Origin: an uncultured Pelagibacteraceae bacterium
GTDB taxonomy: Bacteria; Pseudomonadota; Alphaproteobacteria; Pelagibacterales; Pelagibacteraceae
Length of the DNA stretch: 64,000 nt
Direction: 5' to 3'
NCBI GenBank assembly: GCA_902574685.1
Contig: CACGOO010000001.1
Coordinates: forward strand, 61,447-125,446
The translations under genes were made by a program, and so were the position numbers. The notes below the pieces were generated by a model. The model had not been told where the DNA came from. It was given only the letters and a program-made list of their open reading frames with translations, and ran no database searches. Shown here piece after piece: positions 23,243-33,400 of the stretch; the stretch's first letter is position 1, and the number at the start of each line of letters is the position of its first letter.

Positions 23243-24001
23243 TTAATTTTTAGGTAAAACTACCACACTTTCTAACGAAACTATCATTCTATCTTTTTCT
23301 TTTTCAGCTCCATAAATACCACAACCATAAACTCTGTAAGCAATACCATTCTTTGAAGCATCAGATGCCGTTAATTTAATGCTGGATCCTATTGCTTGTG
23401 TACTTGCAGCACCAATTCTTTCAATAAAGTACTCATAATAATAACTTTTCATTCTAACTGCTTCCTCTTTTTCAAAATCTTTACCTTTATTTTTAAAGGT
23501 ATTTTCAAGAATTACTCCAAGATTAAAACTGTGAGCCACTTCTTTTTTCGTGGTTTCATTCTTTATAACTCTCATCCTTTTTTTGTTGTCTGGATTATCC
23601 CTATCAATATCTCTATAGCTTTTAAAACAAGATGTACCTGTATTTATAAATTTTCGATCAATTGTTGATGTAAATTTATATTTAGCACCTGGATTATAGT
23701 TTTGCGCACTCATAGTTCCTAAAAAAGGAGAGGTATGATCTTCTGGTAAATTTGCTTTCGAAGTATCTCTAGTGCTTTTTCCATCCCATGGCCCACTTTT
23801 CTCATTTAAAATATATTTCTCTCCTTCTAACAGAGCCATCTCTGCGGCATAAAATGTTTGTTGATATTGATCACTGTTATTATTGCTTTGATGGTCACCC
23901 GATGAAATTAATATTAATGCTCCACCCATTAATGACATTGCTAGTAGCAAAACTAATGACAAAACCATTGCAAACCCTTTTTCTGATTTTCTAATTATCA
24001 T
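23243..24001 (-). CDS. pilX: minor prepilin, PilX-like
   Basis: N-terminus EKGFAMVLSLVLLLAMSLMGGALILISSGDHQSNNNSDQYQQTFYAAEMALLEGE typical of PilX. Confidence 0.82.
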   Translation of the reverse strand: MIIRKSEKGFAMVLSLVLLLAMSLMGGALILISSGDHQSNNNSDQYQQTFYAAEMALLEGEKYILNEKSGPWDGKSTRDTSKANLPEDHTSPFLGTMSAQNYNPGAKYKFTSTIDRKFINTGTSCFKSYRDIDRDNPDNKKRMRVIKNETTKKEVAHSFNLGVILENTFKNKGKDFEKEEAVRMKSYYYEYFIERIGAASTQAIGSSIKLTASDASKNGIAYRVYGCGIYGAEKEKDRMIVSLESVVVLPKN

Positions 24002-24798
24002 AACCCCATATTTCTTGTGTATGCTGATACAACTAAAGCTTCTCTTAAAAACTTATCTGTGAATTTCTTATTAGATTTTTCACCTAAAAGTCTAAATGGT
24101 CTTTCCTGCTCTTTTCTAAAAAACTCACCTTGAGATCTTAAAGATACCATTATATCAACAACTTTAATCTTGTTACTATCGCTAAGCGTTTTAGGAATTG
24201 GATTCATCACTTTACCCTTGCTATCAATTGGAATAAAAATTAATTCTTGAACGTAATCAACTACTAATTCGTCTTTATAAAGTAAGTCATCAGTTGATTG
24301 TGTTGGTGCCGTCCAGCTAGATCCATTCCATTCATATTTTGATTTATAAATAGCATATGCATTAATTTTTTTGCTTGTTTTTTTGTCTAGAATATTTGAT
24401 GCTTTACACTCGTAAACGACTTTGTATGTTTTATATAAAAAAACTGGTGGTTTAGCATTAGGATTTTTAGGATCTCTAATTCTATCACCGTAAGTTATTT
24501 CAATTTTATCACAACCGCTACCTGGAGCTTTAGTAATTAAAATTGGAACGTAATTTGTTGGGGTTTTACTGACATCATCAAAATATCTAAAACCTGCAAT
24601 TCTTATATCTCTCACTAACATTCCAATCATATCTCTTCCTGTCTGACTAATTTTTGCTCTATCAATTACTTGTGAATAACTATTATTAACTGCGTTATAA
24701 GATGTAAACATAGCAGCCATCATTATCATTGAAATCACAACCCCGATAAGAATTTCAATTAGCGTTACTCCAGTTTCTGAATTAAATTTTTTCATCAT
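23998..24798 (-). CDS. pilW: minor prepilin, PilW-like
   Basis: ETGVTLIEILIGVVISMIMMAAMFTSYNAV type III signal; overlaps pilX and pilV genes. Confidence 0.82.
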   Translation of the reverse strand: MMKKFNSETGVTLIEILIGVVISMIMMAAMFTSYNAVNNSYSQVIDRAKISQTGRDMIGMLVRDIRIAGFRYFDDVSKTPTNYVPILITKAPGSGCDKIEITYGDRIRDPKNPNAKPPVFLYKTYKVVYECKASNILDKKTSKKINAYAIYKSKYEWNGSSWTAPTQSTDDLLYKDELVVDYVQELIFIPIDSKGKVMNPIPKTLSDSNKIKVVDIMVSLRSQGEFFRKEQERPFRLLGEKSNKKFTDKFLREALVVSAYTRNMGL

Positions 24799-25436
24799 TT
24801 CATTTGGAAATATAAATATTTCTTCTTTTGAACAGTTTTACCTTTTGTATCTGTCCCTGTAGTTGGCATTAATATTTCCATTCTGCCAATATAAGTTTTG
24901 TCCCAAATATCATCATTACGATAATCACAGTTTGGTCTACTCTTCCCATTTTCTTTTACGTTATTTCTACAAATCTCATAAACTTTTAATTTTTTTATGT
25001 CATTGGTAAGTGTTGAACCAATACTTGTAGGTTGGCATTTAATTCTGTCGCTTGATACTCTCAAATTCCACTTTTGTGTTTTATTATCAATAGCAATATC
25101 TGCGCCCTTATAAGGATTACCAGTTATATTATTTCTTTTTCTGCATTCTGCATTTTGCCAAGCGTAATCATTCTTATCTGTTAAGTTAGCCAGATGTTCA
25201 TAAAGTTTATCATCACCTTTTTTTGAATTTGCATCTCCAATTAAATCTTCTGCTATCATAGCAGTGATATAATTAGATTTTGTTCTTTCCCCAGAAACAT
25301 CAATTGATCTAACTGAATAATTGACCATCTGAAAAACCGCTATAAAACCTATTCCAACAATAGCCGTTGCAACTAAAGCTTCTAAAAGCGTTAAACCCTT
25401 TTCTTTTAATTTACTGTCTATTCCAATCACTTCCAT
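24795..25436 (-). CDS. pilV: minor prepilin, PilV-like
   Basis: EKGLTLLEALVATAIVGIGFIAVFQMV; IAEDL motif. Confidence 0.82.
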   Translation of the reverse strand: MEVIGIDSKLKEKGLTLLEALVATAIVGIGFIAVFQMVNYSVRSIDVSGERTKSNYITAMIAEDLIGDANSKKGDDKLYEHLANLTDKNDYAWQNAECRKRNNITGNPYKGADIAIDNKTQKWNLRVSSDRIKCQPTSIGSTLTNDIKKLKVYEICRNNVKENGKSRPNCDYRNDDIWDKTYIGRMEILMPTTGTDTKGKTVQKKKYLYFQMK

Positions 25437-26142
25437 TCCATTTAAATTTACTTACATTACCAAATCTTGACCATTTTACTAAATAGGCTGGTTTTTCAAG
25501 AGCCTTTCCTTTTGTAGGACATTTGTTTCCATTTTTTTTTGCGTTCTCATAAGTGCAAATAACAATGTAATTAGGAGTAGCGCTACCTTCAACAATGATG
25601 TTAACGTTACTTCCTTTTGAAAGAGCATTGGTTGCTTTATAATAATTTCCTCCTTTACCAAAACATATTGCAGATGTTAATAGAAAATGAACTGCAATTT
25701 TAGACTCGCCAATTACATTTTCCTCAGGATTGAAAATTTCGTAATACTCACTAAAATTTGTTCCCTCAATATTTTTACGTGGTTTACCAAAATCATCCCA
25801 ATAACCTGATGAGGATACTGGACAATTAATTTGTCCATTCTGCAATTTTTGTTTGAAATTTTTATCTCCCATTCCCTTTGATACAAAAATTGAGCTTTCT
25901 TGGTTTTTAGAGCCTGTAAATGTTCGTACCATTAATTGGCTATAAGCTAAGTTTCCTCTTTGAGTTTGTGTTGCAATATTAGAAATCATGCTTGCAACTT
26001 TTTCTGTTGCAGCTCTTACTTTTCGTTCTGTGCTCCATTTTGAAAAACTTGGATACGCTACACCAGATATGATTGCTACAATTGCAATAACAACTAGCAA
26101 TTCTAAAATTGTGAAACCTTTAATGTCCTGATCTTGCTGCAC
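25411..26142 (-). CDS. fimT: minor prepilin, FimT/FimU (GspH) type
   Basis: IKGFTILELLVVIAIVAIISGVAYPSFSKW; GspH-like size. Confidence 0.82.
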   Translation of the reverse strand: MQQDQDIKGFTILELLVVIAIVAIISGVAYPSFSKWSTERKVRAATEKVASMISNIATQTQRGNLAYSQLMVRTFTGSKNQESSIFVSKGMGDKNFKQKLQNGQINCPVSSSGYWDDFGKPRKNIEGTNFSEYYEIFNPEENVIGESKIAVHFLLTSAICFGKGGNYYKATNALSKGSNVNIIVEGSATPNYIVICTYENAKKNGNKCPTKGKALEKPAYLVKWSRFGNVSKFKWNGSDWNRQ

Positions 26143-27136
26143 CTGGATCTATCTTACCCGACTTTACTAATTCCTCCAGTGATTTTTCCATAGTGATCAT
26201 TCCATCACGCACAGCAGTTTGCATAATGCTTGGTATTTGGTGAATTTTTGCTTCTCTTATTAAGTTCTGAATTGGCGCAGTGCACTTCATGATTTCAAAT
26301 GCACCAACCCTACCAGCACCATCTCTTGTTTTTAACAATCTTTGGGTAACTACCATTTTTAGTGATGTAGAAATTTGAGCTCTAATTTGTTCTTGTTGCT
26401 CTGGAGGAAAAACATCAATTATTCTATTTATTGTGCTTGGCGCACCACTTGTATGCAAAGTTCCAAAAACTAGGTGACCAGTTTCTGCAGCAGTAAGCGC
26501 TAAACTAATTGTTTCAAGATCTCTCATCTCACCAACAAGAATTACATCTGGATCTTCTCTTAAAGCAGCTTTAAGCGCTGCTGCAAAAGATTGAGTTTGT
26601 TTTCCAACTTCTCGATGAGAAACAATGCTTTTATTATCTTTGTGAATAAATTCTACTGGATCCTCAACAGTTATAATATTTGATGTTCTTGTTTTATTAA
26701 TTTCATTTACGATTGCTGCAAGTGTTGTTGATTTACCTGAACCAGTTGGTCCAGTTACAAGCACCAGTCCTTTATGGAAATCTACTATATCATAAAGAGC
26801 TTGCGGTAGACTAAATTGATCCATATCTGGAATTTTACTTTCAACTCTTCTTAATACTGCAGCTGGTCCACTAATCGTTTTATAAAAATTTGCTCTAAAT
26901 CTTAATCCGCTTAACATGACTGCAGAATCTAACTCATGAGTCTTTTCAAATTTTTCAGCTTCGTGTTCGTTACAATTCATTGAGATTAAATCTTTTAAAT
27001 CTTGAGCTGTAACATTTGTACCTTCAACTTTTACGATTTCTCCAGTTTGTCGATAAGCTAGGGGAGATCCTGCCCTAATATGAAAATCAGAAATTTTCTT
27101 ATTATCTTTTGCTAACTGCTCTAATTTTTCAAACAT
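26120..27136 (-). CDS. pilT: type IV pilus retraction ATPase PilT
   Basis: GLVLVTGPTGSGKSTTLAAIVNEIN, ALREDPDVILVGEMRDLETISLALTAAETGHLVFGTLHTSGAP, AFEIM. Confidence 0.94.
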   Translation of the reverse strand: MFEKLEQLAKDNKKISDFHIRAGSPLAYRQTGEIVKVEGTNVTAQDLKDLISMNCNEHEAEKFEKTHELDSAVMLSGLRFRANFYKTISGPAAVLRRVESKIPDMDQFSLPQALYDIVDFHKGLVLVTGPTGSGKSTTLAAIVNEINKTRTSNIITVEDPVEFIHKDNKSIVSHREVGKQTQSFAAALKAALREDPDVILVGEMRDLETISLALTAAETGHLVFGTLHTSGAPSTINRIIDVFPPEQQEQIRAQISTSLKMVVTQRLLKTRDGAGRVGAFEIMKCTAPIQNLIREAKIHQIPSIMQTAVRDGMITMEKSLEELVKSGKIDPGAARSGH

Positions 27137-27290
27137 TTTAATAGTTTATACTTTAGTACAATAAATTGTCATTAAATTACTATTAAATATTTGCAAAAAC
27201 CCATTTCAGACACTTTGCTTGAAAGTTCGAGTATTAGTTGATTTAATGTAAATATATAATAATGGTTTAGTATTATAACATAATTAAAAA

Positions 27291-29006
27291 ATGAAAAACC
27301 CTTTTGCTAATTTATTCAAAAAGAAATCTAAAGAAGGTGAACAAACACCAGTTCCAAAAACAGAGGAAAAAAAGAAAAAAGAAAGTTTTTTAGGTAAGTT
27401 TTTTAAAAATAGAATTGGAAAATCTGCAGTTCAAGGAGAAGAAATTGTAGGTGTTGAGCTTTCACCAACAGAAATTAGGTTAGCACAACTAACAACTGAT
27501 AAATCCAACAAATGGGTTTTAGAAAAATTTTTTATTCACCCAATTGAAGGTCTAGATAAAAGTGCTACTGTTTTAGATAATCAAGATAAGTTTGGAGACG
27601 AACTTAAAATTGCTCTTCAAAAATCTAAAATAACTACGACAAATGCTGCGATTGCCATTCCTGTAACTAGTGCAATTATCAGAGTTGTAACAGCACCTCT
27701 AATGACAGATGAAGAGCTGAGCAAAGCAATAGACACAGACTCTCTTTGGGAAAACCTTGTACAATTAACAGATAACTTAAATGATTATTCAATTTTTCAT
27801 CAAGTAATAAATAGAGATAAAACCGCAAATACAATGGATATTTTATTCGTTGCATCGAAACTATCAGATATCAATAGTTATACAGCAATAATAAAGAAGG
27901 GTGGTTTAAATGCAGTTATAATTGATGTTAAGTGTTTTGCTCTTAAATCCGCAGTCGACCAAATGAATCAATTAGCTGGCTCAATTGAGGATGCAAACTT
28001 AACCGCTGTTTTAGAATTTGGATTAGATGAAAACTATGTAATGATTTTGTATGAAAATAATCCAATCATCACAGATATATTTATAAGATCTCAAGATAGA
28101 AATACTCTTCAAAATTCAGATAATCAGGAAGAGATGGATGCTTTAGTTAGAAGATATGTAACTCAAGTTAAACAAGCGGTGCAAGATTTTGAAACAAAGT
28201 ATGAAAAAAGAATTAGAAACCTGAAAGTAGTATCAAATTTAGAAAATGTAGAAACTTATCTTGGCACTTTTAGAAAAAATTTAACAAATACAGGATTTAA
28301 TTTATTAGATCCAATTAAAGAAATAAAAGTACCAGCACAACTAGAAGAGAGCGTTAAGTTAGATAATAGGTCTTATCTTTCAACTGTTATTGGATTGGCG
28401 TTTAGAAAACTTGATGTATTTGGATATTACAAATTTGTAACTGCTGTAAAAAATATAAATCTACTTCCTAATAGAGATAGCATGATAGCACAGAAAAAAG
28501 CCAAAGTATTTTCTAATTTTGCTTTCAAAGGCGCAATAGGAGTTATCGCAATAATTTATATAGTATTATTTGGCCTTTCTTTTTGGCAAATAAATACATT
28601 GAATAAACAATTAGTTGGATATGATGATATTCTTCAAACACATGAACTTAGAACATTAGAAAAAAATAAAGTAGAAAAAGAATTAGCTTTAATTTTAAAA
28701 TCTTTAAAAATTAGTAAATCAATAAAATCAAACAAAAAAGTGAGTTTTAGAGTTCTGGCTCAAATAGCTTCAGCTGTTCCAAAAAGAGTAAAATTCAATT
28801 CAATAGAGTACAACGGATCAAATCAGATTATTATACAAGGAACAGCATCAAGTGACCAAGATATTTTAAAGTTAATAAGTAATTTAAATAATAAAAAACT
28901 AATAATGCAAGCACAATTAGCCACAATGACCTTACCAGATGGTCAAACTGCTGGAGCTCCTACAATGAAGGGATTTAAAATAGCTTGTATTCTGGAGAGC
29001 GCATAA
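27291..29006 (+). CDS. pilM: fused PilM (actin-like ATPase) - PilN protein
   Basis: N-terminal PilM domain (IVGVELSPTEIRLAQL, AIAIPVTSAIIRVVTAP); after about residue 380 a PilN-type INLLP motif, one TM and periplasmic domain. Confidence 0.88.
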   Translation: MKNPFANLFKKKSKEGEQTPVPKTEEKKKKESFLGKFFKNRIGKSAVQGEEIVGVELSPTEIRLAQLTTDKSNKWVLEKFFIHPIEGLDKSATVLDNQDKFGDELKIALQKSKITTTNAAIAIPVTSAIIRVVTAPLMTDEELSKAIDTDSLWENLVQLTDNLNDYSIFHQVINRDKTANTMDILFVASKLSDINSYTAIIKKGGLNAVIIDVKCFALKSAVDQMNQLAGSIEDANLTAVLEFGLDENYVMILYENNPIITDIFIRSQDRNTLQNSDNQEEMDALVRRYVTQVKQAVQDFETKYEKRIRNLKVVSNLENVETYLGTFRKNLTNTGFNLLDPIKEIKVPAQLEESVKLDNRSYLSTVIGLAFRKLDVFGYYKFVTAVKNINLLPNRDSMIAQKKAKVFSNFAFKGAIGVIAIIYIVLFGLSFWQINTLNKQLVGYDDILQTHELRTLEKNKVEKELALILKSLKISKSIKSNKKVSFRVLAQIASAVPKRVKFNSIEYNGSNQIIIQGTASSDQDILKLISNLNNKKLIMQAQLATMTLPDGQTAGAPTMKGFKIACILESA

Positions 29007-29659
29007 TGGATTTAAAAAATATAGATTTAAAAAATATAAATGTAAGTGATATAGCTGCAAAGTTAAAAACTGTTGATAAAAAAACTCTTATTAAATTTGG
29101 AGCTGGTTTTTTTGCAATTATAATTTTTTTAATTGGGTATTACTTAATCTTAAATCCAATTGTTAAAGAGAAAAAAGCTTTATACGAAGACAAGGTTTTA
29201 AAAGAGTCTGAAATTACTCAATTCGAGGATGAGATAATTAAAAACAAAAAAAGATTAAAGAAACTAAAACCTCAATTTAAAGAAAGTTCAACGTTGTTTC
29301 ACTCAAAAGCTGAAGTTGAAGGATTGTATCAAAGCTTAAGTAGATTTGCAGGCATAAATGGTTTGACGATTTCAAAAATAGAAAAGAAAAAACCAAAACC
29401 TATTTTAAAACCTGGTGTTGCTCAACAAGCAGAAGAACTGTTAAAAAAAACGGATATCTCTTATTATCAGATACCCGTCGAATATGAGATAAAAGGTAAC
29501 TTTTTAGGCTACATTAAATTTAAAAGATCAATTGCAAAATCCAAGAAAATGTTAAATTTTGACAAGGAGACTATAAGTATAGTACAAAACGATTCAACTG
29601 GAGCGATAATTGCAAAAGGAGAACTTACAATAGTGGGAATACCGGATGAATTCTTTTAA
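29006..29659 (+). CDS. pilO: type IV pilus assembly protein PilO (ATG at 29006; ORF opens at 28985)
   Basis: Single TM, coiled coil, PilO-like LYQSLSRFAGINGLTISKIE, YYQIPVEYEIKGNFLGYIKFKRSIAK. Confidence 0.85.
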   Translation: MDLKNIDLKNINVSDIAAKLKTVDKKTLIKFGAGFFAIIIFLIGYYLILNPIVKEKKALYEDKVLKESEITQFEDEIIKNKKRLKKLKPQFKESSTLFHSKAEVEGLYQSLSRFAGINGLTISKIEKKKPKPILKPGVAQQAEELLKKTDISYYQIPVEYEIKGNFLGYIKFKRSIAKSKKMLNFDKETISIVQNDSTGAIIAKGELTIVGIPDEFF

Positions 29660-30110
29660 AAAAATATTATTCTTTATTTTGTTTTTCTGTATCCCAAACA
29701 TTGGTTTTGCAGATAATCATTCTACAAATGCTGAACTTGTCGAAAAGGCAAAAGAGATTACAAAAACTTTAGAAACAAAAGTTGAAGAAGAAGAAGAGGA
29801 TGTTCCTTTAAATGATCCATTTGCTGGAAACGAAGGATCTAATTCATCTTTAAATCCTGAAACAGGAGAAGAAAGAGATCCAATGAGTTTATATAATTTT
29901 AAATTATCAGGATTAATATCAGGAGCAAATGCGAGCTATATAAGTCTTACAGATGCATCAGGGGATGTAATGACTATTACACTTGGTCAATATCTTGGGA
30001 AAGTAAAATTAATTGACTTAAGATTAACAGAAGCAATCTTTTTAAAAGAAGATAAATCATACATAATTATAGATTTTAATAACCAAATAAGAGAGGCAGA
30101 TGAATACTAA
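29646..30110 (+). CDS. pilP: PilP-like pilus assembly protein
   Basis: Exported, Asp/Glu-rich linker, PilP/GspC-like HR domain (YNFKLSGLISGANASYISLTDASGDVMTITLGQYLGKVKLIDLRLTEAIF). Confidence 0.75.
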   Translation: MNSFKKILFFILFFCIPNIGFADNHSTNAELVEKAKEITKTLETKVEEEEEDVPLNDPFAGNEGSNSSLNPETGEERDPMSLYNFKLSGLISGANASYISLTDASGDVMTITLGQYLGKVKLIDLRLTEAIFLKEDKSYIIIDFNNQIREADEY

Positions 30111-31650
30111 AAAAATAATTACATCTGCATACTTAATAATATTAGCGATAATTTTAAATAGTTGTGGTCCAAACTCTAAATTTAATCAAAAATATAATAA
30201 ACCTTTTAAACACAACACACCTTTAATTAAAAATGATATAAGACAAACAGGTCAAGCAGAAATTGCTAAAACCTTAGAAATGGGACCTAAGCCAGTTGAT
30301 GGTGATGCGGTCAAATTAAAGAAAAGAAGAAAAATAACATCTGAAACACAAAGAAATTATCTTTTAATTCCTGAAAGCTACCCATTACTTAAACAAAGAG
30401 TAACTTTGAAATTTAAAAATTTAGATTTTAAAGAAACAATGAAAATGATGGGTAAAATTGGCGAAATTAATGTTTTAGTAGGAGATGAGGTTGCAGGTGC
30501 TATATCAGCTGAGTTAGTTGATGTACCATGGGATAAAGCATTCCAAGCTCTTTTAGACATGAAAAATTATGCTTCTGACATAGATGTTAACAGCAATTTA
30601 ATAAGAATTCACTCTCCTGAAACATTAACTGCACAAGAAACTTATAAATCTGAAAGAGCACAGGCAGTTAAAAATAAAGTAGAATTAGAAGATAGTGTTG
30701 AACCAATTATATCTGAAATTTTTAGATTATATTATATATCTCCTGAGTTAGCAAAAGCTACAATTGAAGAACTATTTCAGACTGGTTCAGGAGAAGCATC
30801 AACATCTCCTATAAAAATCACAGAAGAGACGGCCACTAGATCAATTATAGTCAGAGGTAAGGAAAGAGATTTAGATACTGTAGATAAAGTACTGACAGAA
30901 ATAGATATTAAAACTGAGCAAGTTCTTATTGAAGCATTTGTAGTAAAAGCTACTTCTGAATTTGAGAGACAACTTGGAACAAGACTAGGAGGATATTACC
31001 AAAGACAAAATGAGCAAATTGGTGGAGTTGTTGGAACAACAAGTTCATCAGGCACTTTAGATGATACATCTGCTGCACTTGTTCAAACAGCTAAAGATAG
31101 TTTAACAAATTTACCTGCAATTGGAGCGACGAGTGGTATTGGAGTATTAAAAAGAACAGGATCGGCTGTATTAAAAGCTGAGATTACAGCTTTAGAAAAA
31201 ACAGGTATAGTAGAGACAATTTCAAATCCAAAAGTATTTACAATCAACAATCAACCAGCATCGGTTACGCAAGGTAAAGAAATTCCTTACGAAACAACAT
31301 CTGAAGGTACAACATCAACATCATTTAAAGAGGCAGCATTAAAACTTCAAGTTACACCTAGCATTATTGGAGATGGTAATGTGTTGTTAGACATTCAGGT
31401 AAATAATGATGATGCTGATACTTCTCAGTCAGAACCTCCTATAACTAAGATGGAAATTACCACGAAATTATTGGTTGCTGATGGAGATATTGTTGTAATT
31501 GGTGGAATAAAATCAAATAATGTGACAAAAGCAAATGAACAGGTTCCAGGTCTTGGAAATGTCCCTGTAATTGGTAATCTATTAAAATATAAAAAGAATG
31601 AAGACAATTTGGAGGAATTGCTTATATTTATAGCACCAAGAATTTTATAA
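30100..31650 (+). CDS. pilQ: type IV pilus secretin, predicted lipoprotein (PilQ/MshL-like)
   Basis: Lipobox-like ILNSC; STN and secretin domains (VLIEAFVVKATSEFERQLG, VPGLGNVPVIGNLLKYKKNEDNLEELLIFIAPRIL). Confidence 0.9.
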   Translation: MNTKKIITSAYLIILAIILNSCGPNSKFNQKYNKPFKHNTPLIKNDIRQTGQAEIAKTLEMGPKPVDGDAVKLKKRRKITSETQRNYLLIPESYPLLKQRVTLKFKNLDFKETMKMMGKIGEINVLVGDEVAGAISAELVDVPWDKAFQALLDMKNYASDIDVNSNLIRIHSPETLTAQETYKSERAQAVKNKVELEDSVEPIISEIFRLYYISPELAKATIEELFQTGSGEASTSPIKITEETATRSIIVRGKERDLDTVDKVLTEIDIKTEQVLIEAFVVKATSEFERQLGTRLGGYYQRQNEQIGGVVGTTSSSGTLDDTSAALVQTAKDSLTNLPAIGATSGIGVLKRTGSAVLKAEITALEKTGIVETISNPKVFTINNQPASVTQGKEIPYETTSEGTTSTSFKEAALKLQVTPSIIGDGNVLLDIQVNNDDADTSQSEPPITKMEITTKLLVADGDIVVIGGIKSNNVTKANEQVPGLGNVPVIGNLLKYKKNEDNLEELLIFIAPRIL

Positions 31651-33398
31651 TGCTTAAAATTAGTAGAGAGTCTGAAATAAATTTAATTAATATTCTAATT
31701 GATCAGGATATTATTTCTGGAAAGGATTTAGTTGATATCAAGAAAGCTTCCTCAGAGGGAGAAAAATCTCAAATAGAAGCAGTATTTGAATTAAAGTTAA
31801 CTGACGAACAAAAAATTTTAGATCTTTTAGTAAATGAACAATCCCTAGATATAATCGATTTATCGAATGTGGAAATAACTGATGAAATAAAATCTATTCT
31901 TCCTTCAAATTACATAAATATGAATTTTATAGCCCCATTTAAAATTGAGGGAAATATTTTACATATAGCAATTCCAGACAGTTCAAAATTAAGTTTGATG
32001 AGAAATTTAAAAACTATCACAAAAAAAGATATTGAGTTACACGCTGCTAAAATTTCAGATATTTCATCCTATATAGACAGATTATTAGCTGATGGTGAAA
32101 CCACAATGGAGTCTATTCAAAAGGCTAATAGTGAAAAAACAAAAACTTTTGATTATGATGTCGATGAAAATGCTGAGGTATTGGAAGAAAAACCAGAAGA
32201 AGATATCGAAGCTATTGAAAATGAATCTGACGTAATCAAATTCAGTACAGCTGTAGTTGCAGAAGCTATTAAATCTGGTGTATCTGATATTCACATTGAA
32301 CCTTACAGATTTAGCTCTAGAGTTAGATATAGGTTAGATGGAATTTTAACTGAACAAGAACATTTTGCAAAATTTCTTCATTCAAATTATGGGGCAGTAG
32401 TAACACGTTTCAAAATTATGGGTAAACTTGATATTGCTGAAAGAAGGTTGCCACAAGATGGAGCTATACCATTTAAAATAGACGGAAAAGTAGTTGATCT
32501 TCGACTGTCAATTTTACCAACAGCAAATAATGAGAGAATTGTAATGCGGGTACTAAACAAAGATGCAGGAGACATAAGTTTAGAACAGTTAAATTTTGAG
32601 GAAACGGATTTATCTAATTTAAGAAAAGCAATTCATGGAACACAGGGATTAGTTCTTGTAACTGGACCAACGGGTTCAGGAAAAACAACAACTCTTTATA
32701 GTATTCTTAAAGAGGTTTCTAAACCTCATTTAAATATTTTAACAGCCGAAGATCCAGTTGAATATGAATTAGATGGTGTTGGACAAGTTCAAATAAAAGA
32801 TGATATTGGTTTAAATTTTGCTGCAGCACTTAGATCTTTTTTAAGACAAGACCCAGAAATTATTCTTGTTGGTGAGATGCGAGACAAAGAAACTGTAGAT
32901 ATAGGATTAAAAGCAGCACTAACAGGACACTTAGTGTTCAGTACTCTGCACACAAATGATGCACCAAGCACAATTACAAGATTACAAAATATGGGAACCC
33001 CAGATTATTTAATAAGTGCAGCTGTTTCACTCGTATTAGCACAAAGACTTGCAAGAAAAACTTGTACTGAATGTAGAGAGCCAGATGAAGATATTACACC
33101 AAAAGCACTTGCTGACTTAGGATTTACAGTAGAACAAGCATCAAGAGCAAAAGTTCAAAAGGGAAAGGGATGCGCTAAATGCAAAGACACAGGATATAAA
33201 GGACGAATGGGAATTTATGAAATTTTAAATGTTACAAAACCAATTAAAGAAGCAATTTTAAGAAAAGCAACCACTCCTGAGTTAAAAGAAATTGCTGCAA
33301 ATGAAGGTTTTAGAACAATGCAAGATATGGGAAGAGAGCTTATTTTAACGGGAGACTTGAATTTTAGAGAATACGATAGAGTTCTATCGATGGATTAA
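31650..33398 (+). CDS. pilB: type IV pilus extension ATPase PilB
   Basis: GPTGSGKTTTLYSILKEV, LRQDPEIILVGEMRDKETVDIGLKAALTGHLVFSTLHTNDAPS, CTECREP...CAKCKDTGYKGRMGIYEIL. Confidence 0.95.
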   Translation: MLKISRESEINLINILIDQDIISGKDLVDIKKASSEGEKSQIEAVFELKLTDEQKILDLLVNEQSLDIIDLSNVEITDEIKSILPSNYINMNFIAPFKIEGNILHIAIPDSSKLSLMRNLKTITKKDIELHAAKISDISSYIDRLLADGETTMESIQKANSEKTKTFDYDVDENAEVLEEKPEEDIEAIENESDVIKFSTAVVAEAIKSGVSDIHIEPYRFSSRVRYRLDGILTEQEHFAKFLHSNYGAVVTRFKIMGKLDIAERRLPQDGAIPFKIDGKVVDLRLSILPTANNERIVMRVLNKDAGDISLEQLNFEETDLSNLRKAIHGTQGLVLVTGPTGSGKTTTLYSILKEVSKPHLNILTAEDPVEYELDGVGQVQIKDDIGLNFAAALRSFLRQDPEIILVGEMRDKETVDIGLKAALTGHLVFSTLHTNDAPSTITRLQNMGTPDYLISAAVSLVLAQRLARKTCTECREPDEDITPKALADLGFTVEQASRAKVQKGKGCAKCKDTGYKGRMGIYEILNVTKPIKEAILRKATTPELKEIAANEGFRTMQDMGRELILTGDLNFREYDRVLSMD

Positions 33399-33400
33399 AA

